Shown one piece after another: positions 18,501-25,927 of a stretch of 64,000 nucleotides of DNA (positions are counted from its first letter, which is position 1; each line of letters opens with the position of its first letter). Source of the stretch: Hymenobacter crusticola (GTDB lineage: Bacteria; Bacteroidota; Bacteroidia; Cytophagales; Hymenobacteraceae). The stretch spans positions 186,001 to 250,000 of the forward strand of contig NZ_MTSE01000001.1 in NCBI RefSeq assembly GCF_002154225.1. The letters run 5' to 3'. The position numbers and the translations under genes are program-made. A model generated the notes under the pieces. That model was not told the DNA's origin. It did not search any database and saw only the letters and a program-made list of their open reading frames with translations.

Positions 18501-19109
18501 GATATCCAGATGCCAGGGCTAGATGGGGTTGCAACGACTAACCTACTGCGCCAGCACCCCGACCCCGAACGGGCCGCTACGCCAGTCATTGCTCTTACGG
18601 CCCATGCGATGCCCGGCGAAAACGAGCGGTACCGCGCAGCGGGCCTAGACGGCTATTTGTCCAAGCCATTCCGCGAAGAAGAACTGTTCCGGGTTATTGC
18701 AACGGCCTTGCACGAGCGTCCGCCAGTGATACAACCTCAAGCCGACGCGCCAATGCAGGAACCAACAGAACCTTTGTACGACTTAAGTAGCGTTCGTCGC
18801 TTGACGCACAATAACGAAGCGTTTGTGCGACGGTTGGTAACACTTTTCATCCAAACTACGCCGCCCTGTGTGCTGGATCTGGAGAGGCATCTGGCCAGCA
18901 AGCAATGGGAAGCGCTAAGTGCTGCTGCTCATCATCTGAAAAGCTCCCTCGACGGCCTGCAGATCCGACCGCTTCACGATACTATTCGTCAGCTAGAGGC
19001 GTGCAAATCGGTTCCCGCTGACCTAGCAACCGTAGAGAATAACGTAGCAAAAATCCGAGAGGTCACTTCGCAAGTAATTACTCAGTTGCAGGAGGAGTTT
19101 CCGAGCTAA
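15555..19109 (+). CDS. Multi-PAS hybrid sensor histidine kinase with receiver and HPt domains
   Basis: 1184 residues without an evident membrane span, so a cytosolic sensor. It starts with a short coiled coil, followed by about five PAS modules to residue 665, with recognisable ends such as VASAQDITQQ and VIGVAEDITKW. A HisKA domain follows with His691 in NMSHEIRTPMNG, then a HATPase domain (LLNLLSNAVKFTNEG, GGSGLGLSIS). The receiver domain has Asp983 (VVLMDIQMPGLDG), and the C-terminal HPt has His1126 (AAHHLKSSLDG). The full His-Asp-His relay is thus in one chain, which could pass phosphate to the response regulator encoded just upstream. Confidence 0.94.
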   Translation: MSSIAIRHLQRQLQWARRAQAAAKDELRGLREQIHEQNVAAARQASALFQTMSTAVIALTQHYTVALVNERLCSLFGLTERPERYVGEPYNALFDQTTIKFCDARKVRAQLQSAVYNQTRMTGMIATLSDGKVLQCDYLPVVQDGQTTLHLWSFENVTQQQQTQQRVQELSRLAEQSPYPIVHFNRTGQALYANPAAESVLADLADPAEAACQEHLLREIAQALADRQPRTSERQLASRFYLWTVVPLQESANVYLTDITARRNAEADLLRSQLFVARINDTVPILVLLYDLEEQRITYANQQCYHLLGYSESELMAMDSVALVQLVVVEDRHLLPQQSVELTHLSDSQIVTVEYRLRHRDGTHKWFRSMSTVFTRHPDGRVKQIVASAQDITQQRTTELALRQSRLFVERIANTAPNMIYIYDLNTFSMVYSNRQAYSLFGYTENELQRMGPSMLAQLFPASEVRRIERHMRELHKLADGEILTIEVYIIHRSGFVRWIRLTHSPFERDDHGVVQQVIGVAEDITKWKTADEQRRAANRRLAEQNHLFRQVIDTTPHLVYLKDEQGNYLLANRATADLFGLTTAEIIRTNPSQLPIDPEQAAHHLQYDRQVITTGDEVVREESFTRPNGEVMWFYSIRRPFELADGTVQVLGVSSNITELKQAQTALQEAKEAAEENANAKQAFLANMSHEIRTPMNGVLGLASLLAKTTLNEQQSQYLDHIRHSAENLLVVINDILAMAQLGAGKIQPEATQFDLREVLQASLHSLQPRATEKGISLQLEEPPAHVPTLVIGDPYRLRQILLNLLSNAVKFTNEGAVWLTSRLLTESEEEMHFEFSVRDTGIGIPAHQLKNVFEAFTQASESTAREYGGSGLGLSISRGLVELLGGAITAESTPNEGSTFRFNLPFARASADAPPAASSLPEPHYQSLGARRVLLTEDNRINQMLVEVILRNWGLQVDTASTGQEAIALFQQHSYDVVLMDIQMPGLDGVATTNLLRQHPDPERAATPVIALTAHAMPGENERYRAAGLDGYLSKPFREEELFRVIATALHERPPVIQPQADAPMQEPTEPLYDLSSVRRLTHNNEAFVRRLVTLFIQTTPPCVLDLERHLASKQWEALSAAAHHLKSSLDGLQIRPLHDTIRQLEACKSVPADLATVENNVAKIREVTSQVITQLQEEFPS

Positions 19110-19286
19110 GTAGGTGTGGCTTGGTGCGTGTACCTACGAATAAGCGTCTGTTTTTGGAAAAGAACATAATTATACTAAACTCATTTGCTCTTTCCAGAGT
19201 TAATCTATCAAAGTAGTCAGTATCTTGTAGTCATCTTCACGGTTGCTAGCGAGGCTGGCTTTTCATTTCTCCTAATACCTACTCCG

Positions 19287-19403
19287 ATGTCTCTTTTGAT
19301 TTTCCTTGGACTGATTGTCGCTACTGCTCTCCTTGCCATCAATACCGTTGATAATATCAAAGCAATGCTGACGCCTCAGCCGGTACGTGCCAACAATGGC
19401 TAA
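19287..19403 (+). CDS. Possible small membrane peptide
   Basis: 38 residues from an ATG at 19287: a hydrophobic N-terminal segment (MSLLIFLGLIVATALLA) followed by a polar tail. The open frame extends upstream to a TTG at 19185, but that part is less protein-like. It lies directly before a strong terminator, which supports transcription through it. I recognise no family and coding status is uncertain. Confidence 0.3.
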   Translation: MSLLIFLGLIVATALLAINTVDNIKAMLTPQPVRANNG

Positions 19404-19425
19404 GTAAGGGTTAATATCTTTTTCT

Positions 19426-19462
19426 CAACAGCGCCTTCCCAACGGAAGGCGCTGTTGTTTTT
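19426..19462 (+). terminator. Strong intrinsic terminator
   Basis: Perfect 14-base stem caacagcgccttcc/ggaaggcgctgttg with a 4-base loop followed by a T run. It ends plus-strand transcription from the kinase or small-peptide region. Confidence 0.85.
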
Positions 19463-19501
19463 AGCCAGCTAGGTCTGATTAATTTCTTGACTATAGCCCA
19501 T

Positions 19502-19527
19502 AAAAAAAGCAGCCGTTGGCTGCTTTC
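19502..19527 (-). terminator. Intrinsic terminator
   Basis: On the minus strand, stem AGCAGCC/GGCTGCT with a 3-base loop and seven Ts, about 20 bases after the stop of the gene ending at 19550. Confidence 0.8.
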
Positions 19528-19549
19528 TAATTTGAGACGATAAGACGAC

Positions 19550-19930
19550 CTAGCGAATAACTAGCTTACGCATTTCGCTGGTATTATCGGAGGCTATCTT
19601 AATATAGTACAAGCCACCTGAAAACTTCGTCAAATCCAACGTTTTGGTATAGCGGTCGTTTAGCTCGCTTAAGTTTTCGCGGTAGATAACCGAGCCAATA
19701 ACGTTAAGAATTTGGAGTTCTAAACGGCGGCCTTCGAACCCATTGATAGCTACATGGACAATGCCCGTGCTTGGGTTAGGATAAACCAGCATTGATTTAT
19801 CATCGCTCGCCCGCGGAGCAGCCACGACCCTTTCGGTCACGGGTTGCGCCAGCGCAGCAGGAGCGCTGCTACGTGTTGCCCCTAGGGTTAACACGGTAAG
19901 TAAACAAAAAAAATGTAATCGTTTCATCAT
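19550..19930 (-). CDS. Small exported protein consisting almost only of a T9SS sorting tail
   Basis: 126 residues. There is a signal peptide at the start (KRLHFFCLLTVLTLG..., cleavage near ALAQ at 29), a short linker, then the T9SS type A tail: SMLVYPNPSTGIVHVAI, LQILNVIGSVIYREN, FSGGLYYIKI and a basic end RKLVIR. There is no passenger domain. A second ATG lies at 19927. Proteins like this may be minimal surface cargo or remnants of larger ones. It has its own promoter box and terminator. Confidence 0.8.
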   Translation of the reverse strand: MMKRLHFFCLLTVLTLGATRSSAPAALAQPVTERVVAAPRASDDKSMLVYPNPSTGIVHVAINGFEGRRLELQILNVIGSVIYRENLSELNDRYTKTLDLTKFSGGLYYIKIASDNTSEMRKLVIR

Positions 19931-19999
19931 AGCAATACGCGAGGGTAAAGAAGTGCGCGCAGAATACGGTTCTTAACGTCTGCCGCTTAATTAGGTTTA

Positions 20000-20007
20000 C
20001 AAAGGTA
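20000..20007 (-). promoter_or_regulatory. Bacteroidota -7 box TACCTTTG
   Basis: Minus-strand TACCTTTG matches TAnnTTTG and lies about 70 bases before the ATG of the small T9SS-tail protein at 19930. The -33 element is weak. Confidence 0.5.
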
Positions 20008-20101
20008 GAGAGAATCATTCATTAAATCTCCTGAATATAACTCTTCTTTGGGAAAGTTGACGCTTTTTCCTTGTATTCACTCCGTTATCTACTTCAAGAC
20101 C

Positions 20102-21226
20102 TTGCGTAAGTTGGACGTTCTCATTATCGGCGGGGGCCTAGGTGGCCTAACAGCCGCCTTGGACTTAGCGGCGCGCGGCCACCAGGTGGCAGTAGTAGAA
20201 CGCAAAAAATTCCCGTTTCACAAGGTATGTGGCGAGTACGTCTCGAACGAGGTGCTCCCCTACTTGCAGCGACTTGGCGCCGACCCCGCCGTATTAGCAC
20301 CAGCACAGCTCACACGCTTCCTGCTTAGCTCACCAGGAGGCCGCACCCTCACGGCCTCGCTCGACCTAGGGGGCTTCGGCGTGAGCCGCTATTCGCTGGA
20401 TCACTACCTCTACCAGCTTGCGGTAGCGCGCGGGGTACAGTTTCATCAGGCGGCGACCGTGACAGACGTGACATTTGAGGCTGCTGCAGATCAGCACCAG
20501 GTGCAATTAGCCGACGGGCACCAGCTTACGGCGCGCGTGGTGCTCGGCGCTTATGGCAAGCGCGCCAACTTAGACCGGCAGCTTCAGCGCACTTTTTTTC
20601 AACAACGCTCACCTTACTTAGGAGTGAAATACCACCTGCGGTTAGCCTACCCACGTGATGTGATTGCGCTGCATAACTTCGCCAATGGTTACGCGGGCAT
20701 CTCTGCTATCGAAGACGACAAGCTTTGCTTCTGTTACCTCACGACGCGGCAAAATCTTAAAGCGCACGGGACCATACCGGCGATGGAAGAGCGAGTGCTA
20801 GCTCGTAATCCGCTGCTGCGCCATATTCTGCAAGAAGCAGAGTTTTTGTACACGCAGCCGGAAGTGATAAACGAAATATCCTTCGCGCCAAAGACTTGCG
20901 TCGAAAATCACGTGTTGATGTGCGGTGACGCAGCTGGGCTGATCACACCACTCTGCGGCAACGGTATGGCAATGGCCATTCATGGGGCGCAGCTCGTGGC
21001 ACATCACGCCCACGCCTTTTTGGCGGGCCACCTAGGTCGGGTAGCGATGGAGGCGCATTACCGTCACGACTGGCACCAACAATTTGCCACGCGGCTGCGC
21101 GTAGGTCGCTTGGTGCAACGCTTGTTTGGGCAACCGACGCTAAGCGAGGCCGTGGTGGGTGGCTTACGGCACTGGCCAGCTGCCGTACAAGCCATCATGC
21201 GGCGCACGCACGGGCAACCATTCTAG
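20102..21226 (+). CDS. FAD-dependent oxidoreductase (geranylgeranyl-reductase-like) of a type III PKS operon
   Basis: About 374 residues. No ATG precedes the FAD-binding motif LDVLIIGGGLGGLTAALDLAARG. I use the TTG at 20102 as the start, but TTGs at 20048 and 20111 are also possible. After the GxGxxG dinucleotide-binding fold comes ERKKFPFHKVCGEYVS, typical of the geranylgeranyl-reductase/halogenase-like flavoprotein group, and later the FAD ribityl motif MCGDAAGLITPLCGNGM. It is followed by the polyketide synthase and methyltransferase genes and probably oxidises or reduces their product. The substrate is unknown. Confidence 0.88.
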   Translation: MRKLDVLIIGGGLGGLTAALDLAARGHQVAVVERKKFPFHKVCGEYVSNEVLPYLQRLGADPAVLAPAQLTRFLLSSPGGRTLTASLDLGGFGVSRYSLDHYLYQLAVARGVQFHQAATVTDVTFEAAADQHQVQLADGHQLTARVVLGAYGKRANLDRQLQRTFFQQRSPYLGVKYHLRLAYPRDVIALHNFANGYAGISAIEDDKLCFCYLTTRQNLKAHGTIPAMEERVLARNPLLRHILQEAEFLYTQPEVINEISFAPKTCVENHVLMCGDAAGLITPLCGNGMAMAIHGAQLVAHHAHAFLAGHLGRVAMEAHYRHDWHQQFATRLRVGRLVQRLFGQPTLSEAVVGGLRHWPAAVQAIMRRTHGQPF

Positions 21227-21289
21227 CACCAAATTTTACCGGGCCGGCGTTCTGACCACTGCCCAGTTAAATTGCGTATACTGCGATTA

Positions 21290-22450
21290 ATGACCACGTT
21301 CCTATGTGCCATCGGCACGGCAACCCCTCCGCACCTCATTCCTCAGCCTCAGATTGCCGACTTTATGGCGGCGGCGCTGCAACTCGACGCACCTGATACG
21401 CGCAAGCTGCAAGCCCTGTACCGCGTATCGGGTATTGGTCAGCGCTATTCCGTGCTGCCTGATTACGGACGCACGAATGGCGACTTTACTTTCTTTCCGA
21501 ACACTCCTGATTTAGAGCCCTTTCCGACGGTCGGCCAACGCATGGGGGTGTACCGGCAGCATGCCTTGCCACTGTCAGTGGCGGCCGTAGAGGACTGCTT
21601 GCGCCAAGTGCCAGAGGTTGAGCCGCGCGACATTACGCACCTGATAACCGTAAGCTGCACGGGGATGTATGCACCCGGTCTGGATATCGAGTTGGTGACG
21701 ACCCTAGGTCTCTCAACAGCAGTACGCCGCACTTGTGTCAACTTTATGGGATGTTATGCGGCATTCAATGCGCTGAAGCTAGCGGATGCTTTCTGCCTAG
21801 CCGACCCGACGGCCTGCGTACTGATTGTATGCACAGAACTCTGCACAATCCACTTTCAGAAAAACAATGAGGAGGACCACCTCGTGTCGAACGCGCTATT
21901 CGGCGATGGTTCGGCGGCGGCTTTGGTCCGGAGCCGGCCCGTCGCGCAAGGACCTAGCTTGGCACTTGCAGCCTTTCATTGCGAAATAGAACCGGACGGC
22001 CACAAGGATATGGCGTGGCACATCAACGACTTCGGCTTTGAAATGACTTTGTCGTCCTACGTGCCGCGCATGATTCAGCGTGGTATTCGGCAATTAACCG
22101 ATGGCTTGCTGGCAAAGTTGCCCGTGGAGCTGGCTGATATCCGGGCGTTTGCCATTCACCCCGGCGGACGCAAGATCTTGGAAACCATTGAGCAAGAGCT
22201 AGGTCTTACTGCTCACGACAACCGTTTTGCCTACCAAGTGCTGCGCGAATACGGGAACATGTCGTCGGCCACCGTGCTGTTTGTTTTGCATGAATTGCTG
22301 CAAAGCCTTACTCCCGACAACAACCAAGATCCTGTTCTGAGCTTTGCGTTCGGGCCAGGCCTGACTTTAGAGGCCATGTTGCTGACGGTGGCGTATTGCC
22401 AATGCGCGGCAGTAGGCAGCGTAGTGAGTAGCGCAGCAGAACAAGGCTAG
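21290..22450 (+). CDS. Type III polyketide synthase (chalcone/stilbene synthase family)
   Basis: 386 residues from the ATG at 21290. The in-frame TTG at 21272 is less likely. The thiolase-fold catalytic triad is visible: Cys in FMGCYAAFNAL near residue 153, His in FAIHPGGRKIL, and Asn in YGNMSSATV. The C-terminal GFGPGLT-type loop appears as FGPGLTLEAML. These enzymes condense a CoA-bound starter with malonyl-CoA to give pyrones, resorcinols or phloroglucinols. The starter cannot be read from sequence. It lies between a flavoprotein and a methyltransferase gene, all in one direction, as a compact tailoring operon. Confidence 0.94.
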   Translation: MTTFLCAIGTATPPHLIPQPQIADFMAAALQLDAPDTRKLQALYRVSGIGQRYSVLPDYGRTNGDFTFFPNTPDLEPFPTVGQRMGVYRQHALPLSVAAVEDCLRQVPEVEPRDITHLITVSCTGMYAPGLDIELVTTLGLSTAVRRTCVNFMGCYAAFNALKLADAFCLADPTACVLIVCTELCTIHFQKNNEEDHLVSNALFGDGSAAALVRSRPVAQGPSLALAAFHCEIEPDGHKDMAWHINDFGFEMTLSSYVPRMIQRGIRQLTDGLLAKLPVELADIRAFAIHPGGRKILETIEQELGLTAHDNRFAYQVLREYGNMSSATVLFVLHELLQSLTPDNNQDPVLSFAFGPGLTLEAMLLTVAYCQCAAVGSVVSSAAEQG

Positions 22451-22458
22451 TAACACTA

Positions 22459-23166
22459 ATGGATCTTCGTCAGCGCGCCACGGAAGAGGAATTGATGGAC
22501 AACCTGACCCTAGCTTCTGACGACCTCCGTCAAAACCTAGAGGAGCTTGAGACCATCAATACGTGGCTAGGTGGCTACAAACCAGTTCTACAGGCCTTCA
22601 ACGCTTTGCGAAAAGCTGGGCTCCAGACAACTCCGCTGCACATAGCAGACCTAGGGTGCGGGGGCGGCGACACACTACGGCGCATTGCGGAGTGGGGCCG
22701 ACGCCGGGGCGAAAAGCTAGCACTCGTTGGCATTGACGCCAACCCTTTCATGCTAGACTATGCCGCGGCCCGCAGTCGGGAGTACCCCGAAATTCGGTAC
22801 GAGCAAGCGGATGTGTTTGGCGCCCCCTTTCAGGCGCAGCAGTACGACGTTATTACGGCGAGTTTGTTTTGCCACCACTTTCCCGACGCCCAACTCGTCA
22901 CGTTCTTGCGCACTTGGCAGCAACAAGCACGCCGCTGCGTGATTATCAACGATCTGCATCGGCACTGGCTAGCATACCACAGCATCAGGTGGCTTACGCG
23001 GCTGTTCCGTGGCTCCTACCTAGTGCAGAATGATGCACCGCTCTCCGTAGCACGGGCTTTCACGCGCCACGACTGGCAGCGGCTATTGCAACAAGCCGAC
23101 ATCACAAACTACCGCTTGCGCTGGTGCTGGGCTTTTCGCTGGCAAGTCATCCTATGGAGTGACTAA
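22459..23166 (+). CDS. Class I SAM-dependent methyltransferase
   Basis: 235 residues, or 222 if the second ATG at 22498 is used. The N-terminus NLEELETINTWLGGYKPV is characteristic of the methyltransferases that accompany Bacteroidota type III PKS genes. The SAM-binding motif is ADLGCGGGDTLRRIAEWG, and the acidic end of strand 2 is LVGIDANPFML. It starts 8 bases after the polyketide synthase stop, so the two are co-transcribed. It probably methylates the polyketide, by analogy with other such operons. Confidence 0.9.
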   Translation: MDLRQRATEEELMDNLTLASDDLRQNLEELETINTWLGGYKPVLQAFNALRKAGLQTTPLHIADLGCGGGDTLRRIAEWGRRRGEKLALVGIDANPFMLDYAAARSREYPEIRYEQADVFGAPFQAQQYDVITASLFCHHFPDAQLVTFLRTWQQQARRCVIINDLHRHWLAYHSIRWLTRLFRGSYLVQNDAPLSVARAFTRHDWQRLLQQADITNYRLRWCWAFRWQVILWSD

Positions 23167-23233
23167 GTAGCTGACTAATCATTCTCGTACCTTATCGGGC
23201 TGTTTTCCTTCCAATACTTCAATACTTAAGTAC

Positions 23234-24139
23234 TCAGCTGAACAGTGCGGCGGCGGTGCGGAAGGTGTTTACGTGAGCTTCAACAATGTCAATGAGCCGC
23301 TCGGAGTAGCCGCCGCCCATGCACACCACTACCGGGAGTTGATGCTGGTGGCATAGTTCGAGCACGAACTGGTCACGCTGCTGACAGCCAGCCCGGGTCA
23401 GGGCAAGGTGGCCTAGCTTGTCAGTGGCAAGGACATCGACGCCCGCTAGGTAGAAGACAAAATCGGGAGCTACTTCCTCGACTAGGTGAGGCAGTGTATC
23501 GCGCAACAAGCCTAGGTACGCTGCATCATCGGTACCGTCGGCCAAGGGCAGATCGAGGTCAGACTGCTCTTTGCGGTGCGGATAGTTGCGGGCGCCGTGC
23601 ATGGAGAACGTGAATACGCGCGGCTCTTGTTGGAAAATAGCCGCCGTGCCGTTGCCTTGGTGCACATCCAGGTCCACAATCAAAATCTTTTGGATACGCG
23701 GTTCGTGCGCCAGCAAGTAATTAGCAGCCGCTGCCTGATCATTGAGCAAGCAAAATCCTTCGCCCCGGTCGGCAAAGGCGTGGTGCGTGCCGCCCGCCAC
23801 GTTGAGCGCAATGCCGTTGTGCAACGCCCGCCGAGCACATTCAATGGTGCCTCCCAAAATGGTTACTTCCCTAACAAACAACTCCTCCGACCATGGGAAG
23901 CCCGTTGCGCGCTCCTCCTGGCGGGTGAGCTGCCCATGTTGCAGTCGGTGGTAGTAATCGGCCGTGTGCGTGCGTAGAATTTCCGCTTCAGGCGGAGGCG
24001 CTGGCAGGAAGAAATCAGCTTCCGTCACGATGCCTTCTCGTAGTAATTGCTCGGGCAGCAGTTCGTACTTGAGCATCGGAAAGCGGTGCCCAGCAGGCAG
24101 CGGATGAGCGTAGCAAGGCGCCCATGCAATGGAAAGCAT
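23234..24139 (-). CDS. Histone deacetylase family protein
   Basis: 301 residues of the arginase/HDAC fold as found in bacterial AcuC/HDAC-like enzymes. Zinc and active-site motifs are present: GGTHHAFADRGEGFC (the two His and the glycine-rich loop), ILIVDLDVHQGNGTA (Asp and His zinc ligands), FSMHG, and LAGVDVLATDKLG with the third ligand Asp. The C-terminal CMGGGYSERL completes the active site. It deacetylates an unknown acetylated protein, polyamine or small molecule. It points against the type III PKS operon and is not obviously linked to it. Confidence 0.92.
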   Translation of the reverse strand: MLSIAWAPCYAHPLPAGHRFPMLKYELLPEQLLREGIVTEADFFLPAPPPEAEILRTHTADYYHRLQHGQLTRQEERATGFPWSEELFVREVTILGGTIECARRALHNGIALNVAGGTHHAFADRGEGFCLLNDQAAAANYLLAHEPRIQKILIVDLDVHQGNGTAAIFQQEPRVFTFSMHGARNYPHRKEQSDLDLPLADGTDDAAYLGLLRDTLPHLVEEVAPDFVFYLAGVDVLATDKLGHLALTRAGCQQRDQFVLELCHQHQLPVVVCMGGGYSERLIDIVEAHVNTFRTAAALFS

Positions 24140-24251
24140 AAGTTGTTATGAATAAACTCTTAAGGGCAGTAAAAGCACTAGCCAACCTAGGTACTAAAGA
24201 AGCACAGAGCCTCTTTTTACGACGATGTAGGCAGCAATTGGTAGGCCTGAA

Positions 24252-24281
24252 AACAAAAATAACCGCCAGGCAGGGGCGGTT
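24252..24281 (-). terminator. Terminator after tRNA-Val
   Basis: Minus-strand stem AACCGCC/GGCGGTT (24261-24281) followed by ATTTTTGTTTT, 25 bases downstream of the tRNA 3' end. Confidence 0.75.
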
Positions 24282-24305
24282 ACTTTCGGACTCCTGGCTT
24301 TCTTG

Positions 24306-24380
24306 TGAGGCGTACTGGGCTCGAACCAGTGACCTCTACCCTGTCAAGGTAGCGCTCTGAACCAACTGAGCTAACACCCC
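24306..24380 (-). tRNA. tRNA-Val (anticodon GAC)
   Basis: 75 nucleotides forming a full cloverleaf on the minus strand. The acceptor GGGGTGT pairs with ACGCCTC (one G-T pair), followed by discriminator A. The D arm contains AGCTCAGTTGGT, the anticodon stem CTACC/GGTAG encloses loop TTGACAG, and the T arm contains GGTTCGAGCCC. Anticodon GAC reads the valine codon GUC. CCA is not encoded. An imperfect -7 box (TATCTTTA, minus strand, 24411-24418) lies about 30 bases upstream. Confidence 0.95.
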
Positions 24381-24557
24381 AAAAGCCATCTGGCGGCGGC
24401 CGGAAGGCAGTAAAGATATAGGTTTGAACGACATTTAAAACGGCTTTCGCAAAAATATTTCAACTATTTCCGCGGGGAGCTGCCGCAACTTTCTTGGTAG
24501 GCGTAAGTATAGCGATACACAAACGCTTTATGTGCTAGCTGATACCACCCGTCGTCT

Positions 24558-25220
24558 ATGAAAAAGCTTCTTCTTTGCTCCGCCCTTTGCTTCGCTACTG
24601 CTTCCGTTTGGGCGCAGGAAGGTCCTTCTGGCATTCGCTCCTCTACAGACTACGGCACTGGCACCAACGATTCGCGCAACAACGGCTTCGGGGTGAAAGG
24701 GGGCTGGAATCTGTCGGGCGTGCGGGGCGACAACAAAAGCTCGCTCGCCAACCGCGACAACCTCAACAGCTTCCTGGCAGGCATTTACGCACAGTTCGCC
24801 CTCAACGATAAGTTCTCCATCCAGCCAGAGTTTTTGTACTCCCGCAAGGGTTATGAGGCCGACCCAGCCAGCGGCGCCCCGGCCACGTACACGCGCAAAA
24901 CGCAACTAGACTACCTGCAAGTGCCAGTACTATTTGTGTACAACTTCCTCGATAACGTAAGCGTGCACATAGGTCCGCAGGCGGCACTGCTGATCAACGC
25001 CAAAAACTCAACCCTAGATACCAGCATCAGCCAAGCCGGTTTTCACAGCCTCGATTACGGCGCCGTTGGGGGCCTCGAAGCGCGAGTGGGGCCCGCCCGC
25101 ATTGGGGCCCGCTACGACCTAGGCTTAGCTAAAATCCGGAAAGCTTCGGCCATGCCGATGGGCGATAAGCTCTACAACCAAGCCGTGCAGGTGTACCTAG
25201 GCCTGGGCTTCTCGCGATAA
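24558..25220 (+). CDS. Outer-membrane beta-barrel protein (PorT/OMP_b-brl type)
   Basis: 220 residues with a signal peptide (MKKLLLCSALCFATASVWAQ). The mature chain alternates amphipathic strands typical of an eight-stranded barrel: GFGVKGGWNLSGV, FLAGIYAQFALNDKFSIQPEFLY, LDYLQVPVLFVYNFLDNVSVHIGPQAAL, and a final strand YLGLGFSR ending in an aromatic/basic residue. This is the pattern of the small PorT-like barrels very common in Bacteroidota, usually of unknown function. It has its own terminator. Confidence 0.85.
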   Translation: MKKLLLCSALCFATASVWAQEGPSGIRSSTDYGTGTNDSRNNGFGVKGGWNLSGVRGDNKSSLANRDNLNSFLAGIYAQFALNDKFSIQPEFLYSRKGYEADPASGAPATYTRKTQLDYLQVPVLFVYNFLDNVSVHIGPQAALLINAKNSTLDTSISQAGFHSLDYGAVGGLEARVGPARIGARYDLGLAKIRKASAMPMGDKLYNQAVQVYLGLGFSR

Positions 25221-25246
25221 GTTCATATAAATAGCTGCTTCAGCCG

Positions 25247-25282
25247 AAAAGGAAGTTTACGTGCGCGTAGGCTTCCTTTTTT
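25247..25282 (+). terminator. Intrinsic terminator
   Basis: Stem aaaaggaag/cttcctttt (25247-25280) with an inner tacg/cgta helix, followed by a T run, just after the barrel-protein gene. Confidence 0.8.
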
Positions 25283-25315
25283 AATCTTTACCTAGCATCA
25301 GACTCCGCTGCTTTT

Positions 25316-25849
25316 ATGCTTAGTTACCAAGCCCTTAGCGCCAGTACCCAAACCCTAACCGCTATCAACCATAGTCGCGAGCTGCTGCTGGAGCATAGCA
25401 TGGGGCTGCTAGGCGCGTGGGCCTTGTTGAACCTACTGGTGAGTGGTTTCCTCGTCACCCGCACCGATGCGCGTACGCCCAAACACTATTTCCACCAAAT
25501 GAACATTGGTTGGAATTTCGTCAACGCAGTGCTGGCCGTGGCGGGTATTCTGCGGGCGCACCCCAACCAAGTTGCTGGCCTCGACCTAGCTACCAGCCTC
25601 ACCGAGCAGTTCACTACGGAGAAAATTCTGCTGCTCAACGTGGGCCTCGACGTGGCGTATCTAGCCTGTGGCAGCTGGCTCCGAGCTCGTGCAGTTTCTG
25701 TGTACCAACGGCCCGAGCGGCTGCTGGGGTTTGGCCAGTCGCTCTGGTTGCAAGGTGGTTTTCTGTTCCTTTTTGATCTAGGCCTTTACGTGCGCTACCA
25801 TCCGTTTGCTAACGATCTGCTAGGTTTCTTACCCCCTTTGCCGAGCTAG
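25316..25849 (+). CDS. Four-helix membrane protein of unknown function
   Basis: 177 residues with about four hydrophobic segments: LLGAWALLNLLVSGFLV near 31, FVNAVLAVAGIL near 70, LLLNVGLDVAYLACGSWL near 108, and LWLQGGFLFLFDLGLYV near 146. Polar features between them include HYFHQMNIGWNF. It resembles the Bacteroidota DUF6992 group as I remember it, without certainty. It is an isolated gene closed by a very long bidirectional hairpin. Confidence 0.7.
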   Translation: MLSYQALSASTQTLTAINHSRELLLEHSMGLLGAWALLNLLVSGFLVTRTDARTPKHYFHQMNIGWNFVNAVLAVAGILRAHPNQVAGLDLATSLTEQFTTEKILLLNVGLDVAYLACGSWLRARAVSVYQRPERLLGFGQSLWLQGGFLFLFDLGLYVRYHPFANDLLGFLPPLPS

Positions 25850-25857
25850 GTTCACCG

Positions 25858-25916
25858 TCCGTCTGAAACGCAAAGCCCCGCCAGTACTACTAGCGGGGCT
25901 TTGCGTTTCAGACGGA
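25858..25916. terminator. Very long perfect bidirectional hairpin
   Basis: A 24-base perfectly complementary stem (25858-25881 with 25893-25916) and an 11-base loop fill most of the 78-base gap between convergent genes. The core aaagccccgc/gcggggcttt is the usual terminator, but the stem is about twice the usual length. Confidence 0.85.
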
Positions 25917-25927
25917 TGGGCTCGTTC

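Noticed and set aside
24148..24360. Plus-strand ORF upstream of and across tRNA-Val.
   Set aside because: Overlaps the tRNA and its terminator and has no protein-like motif.
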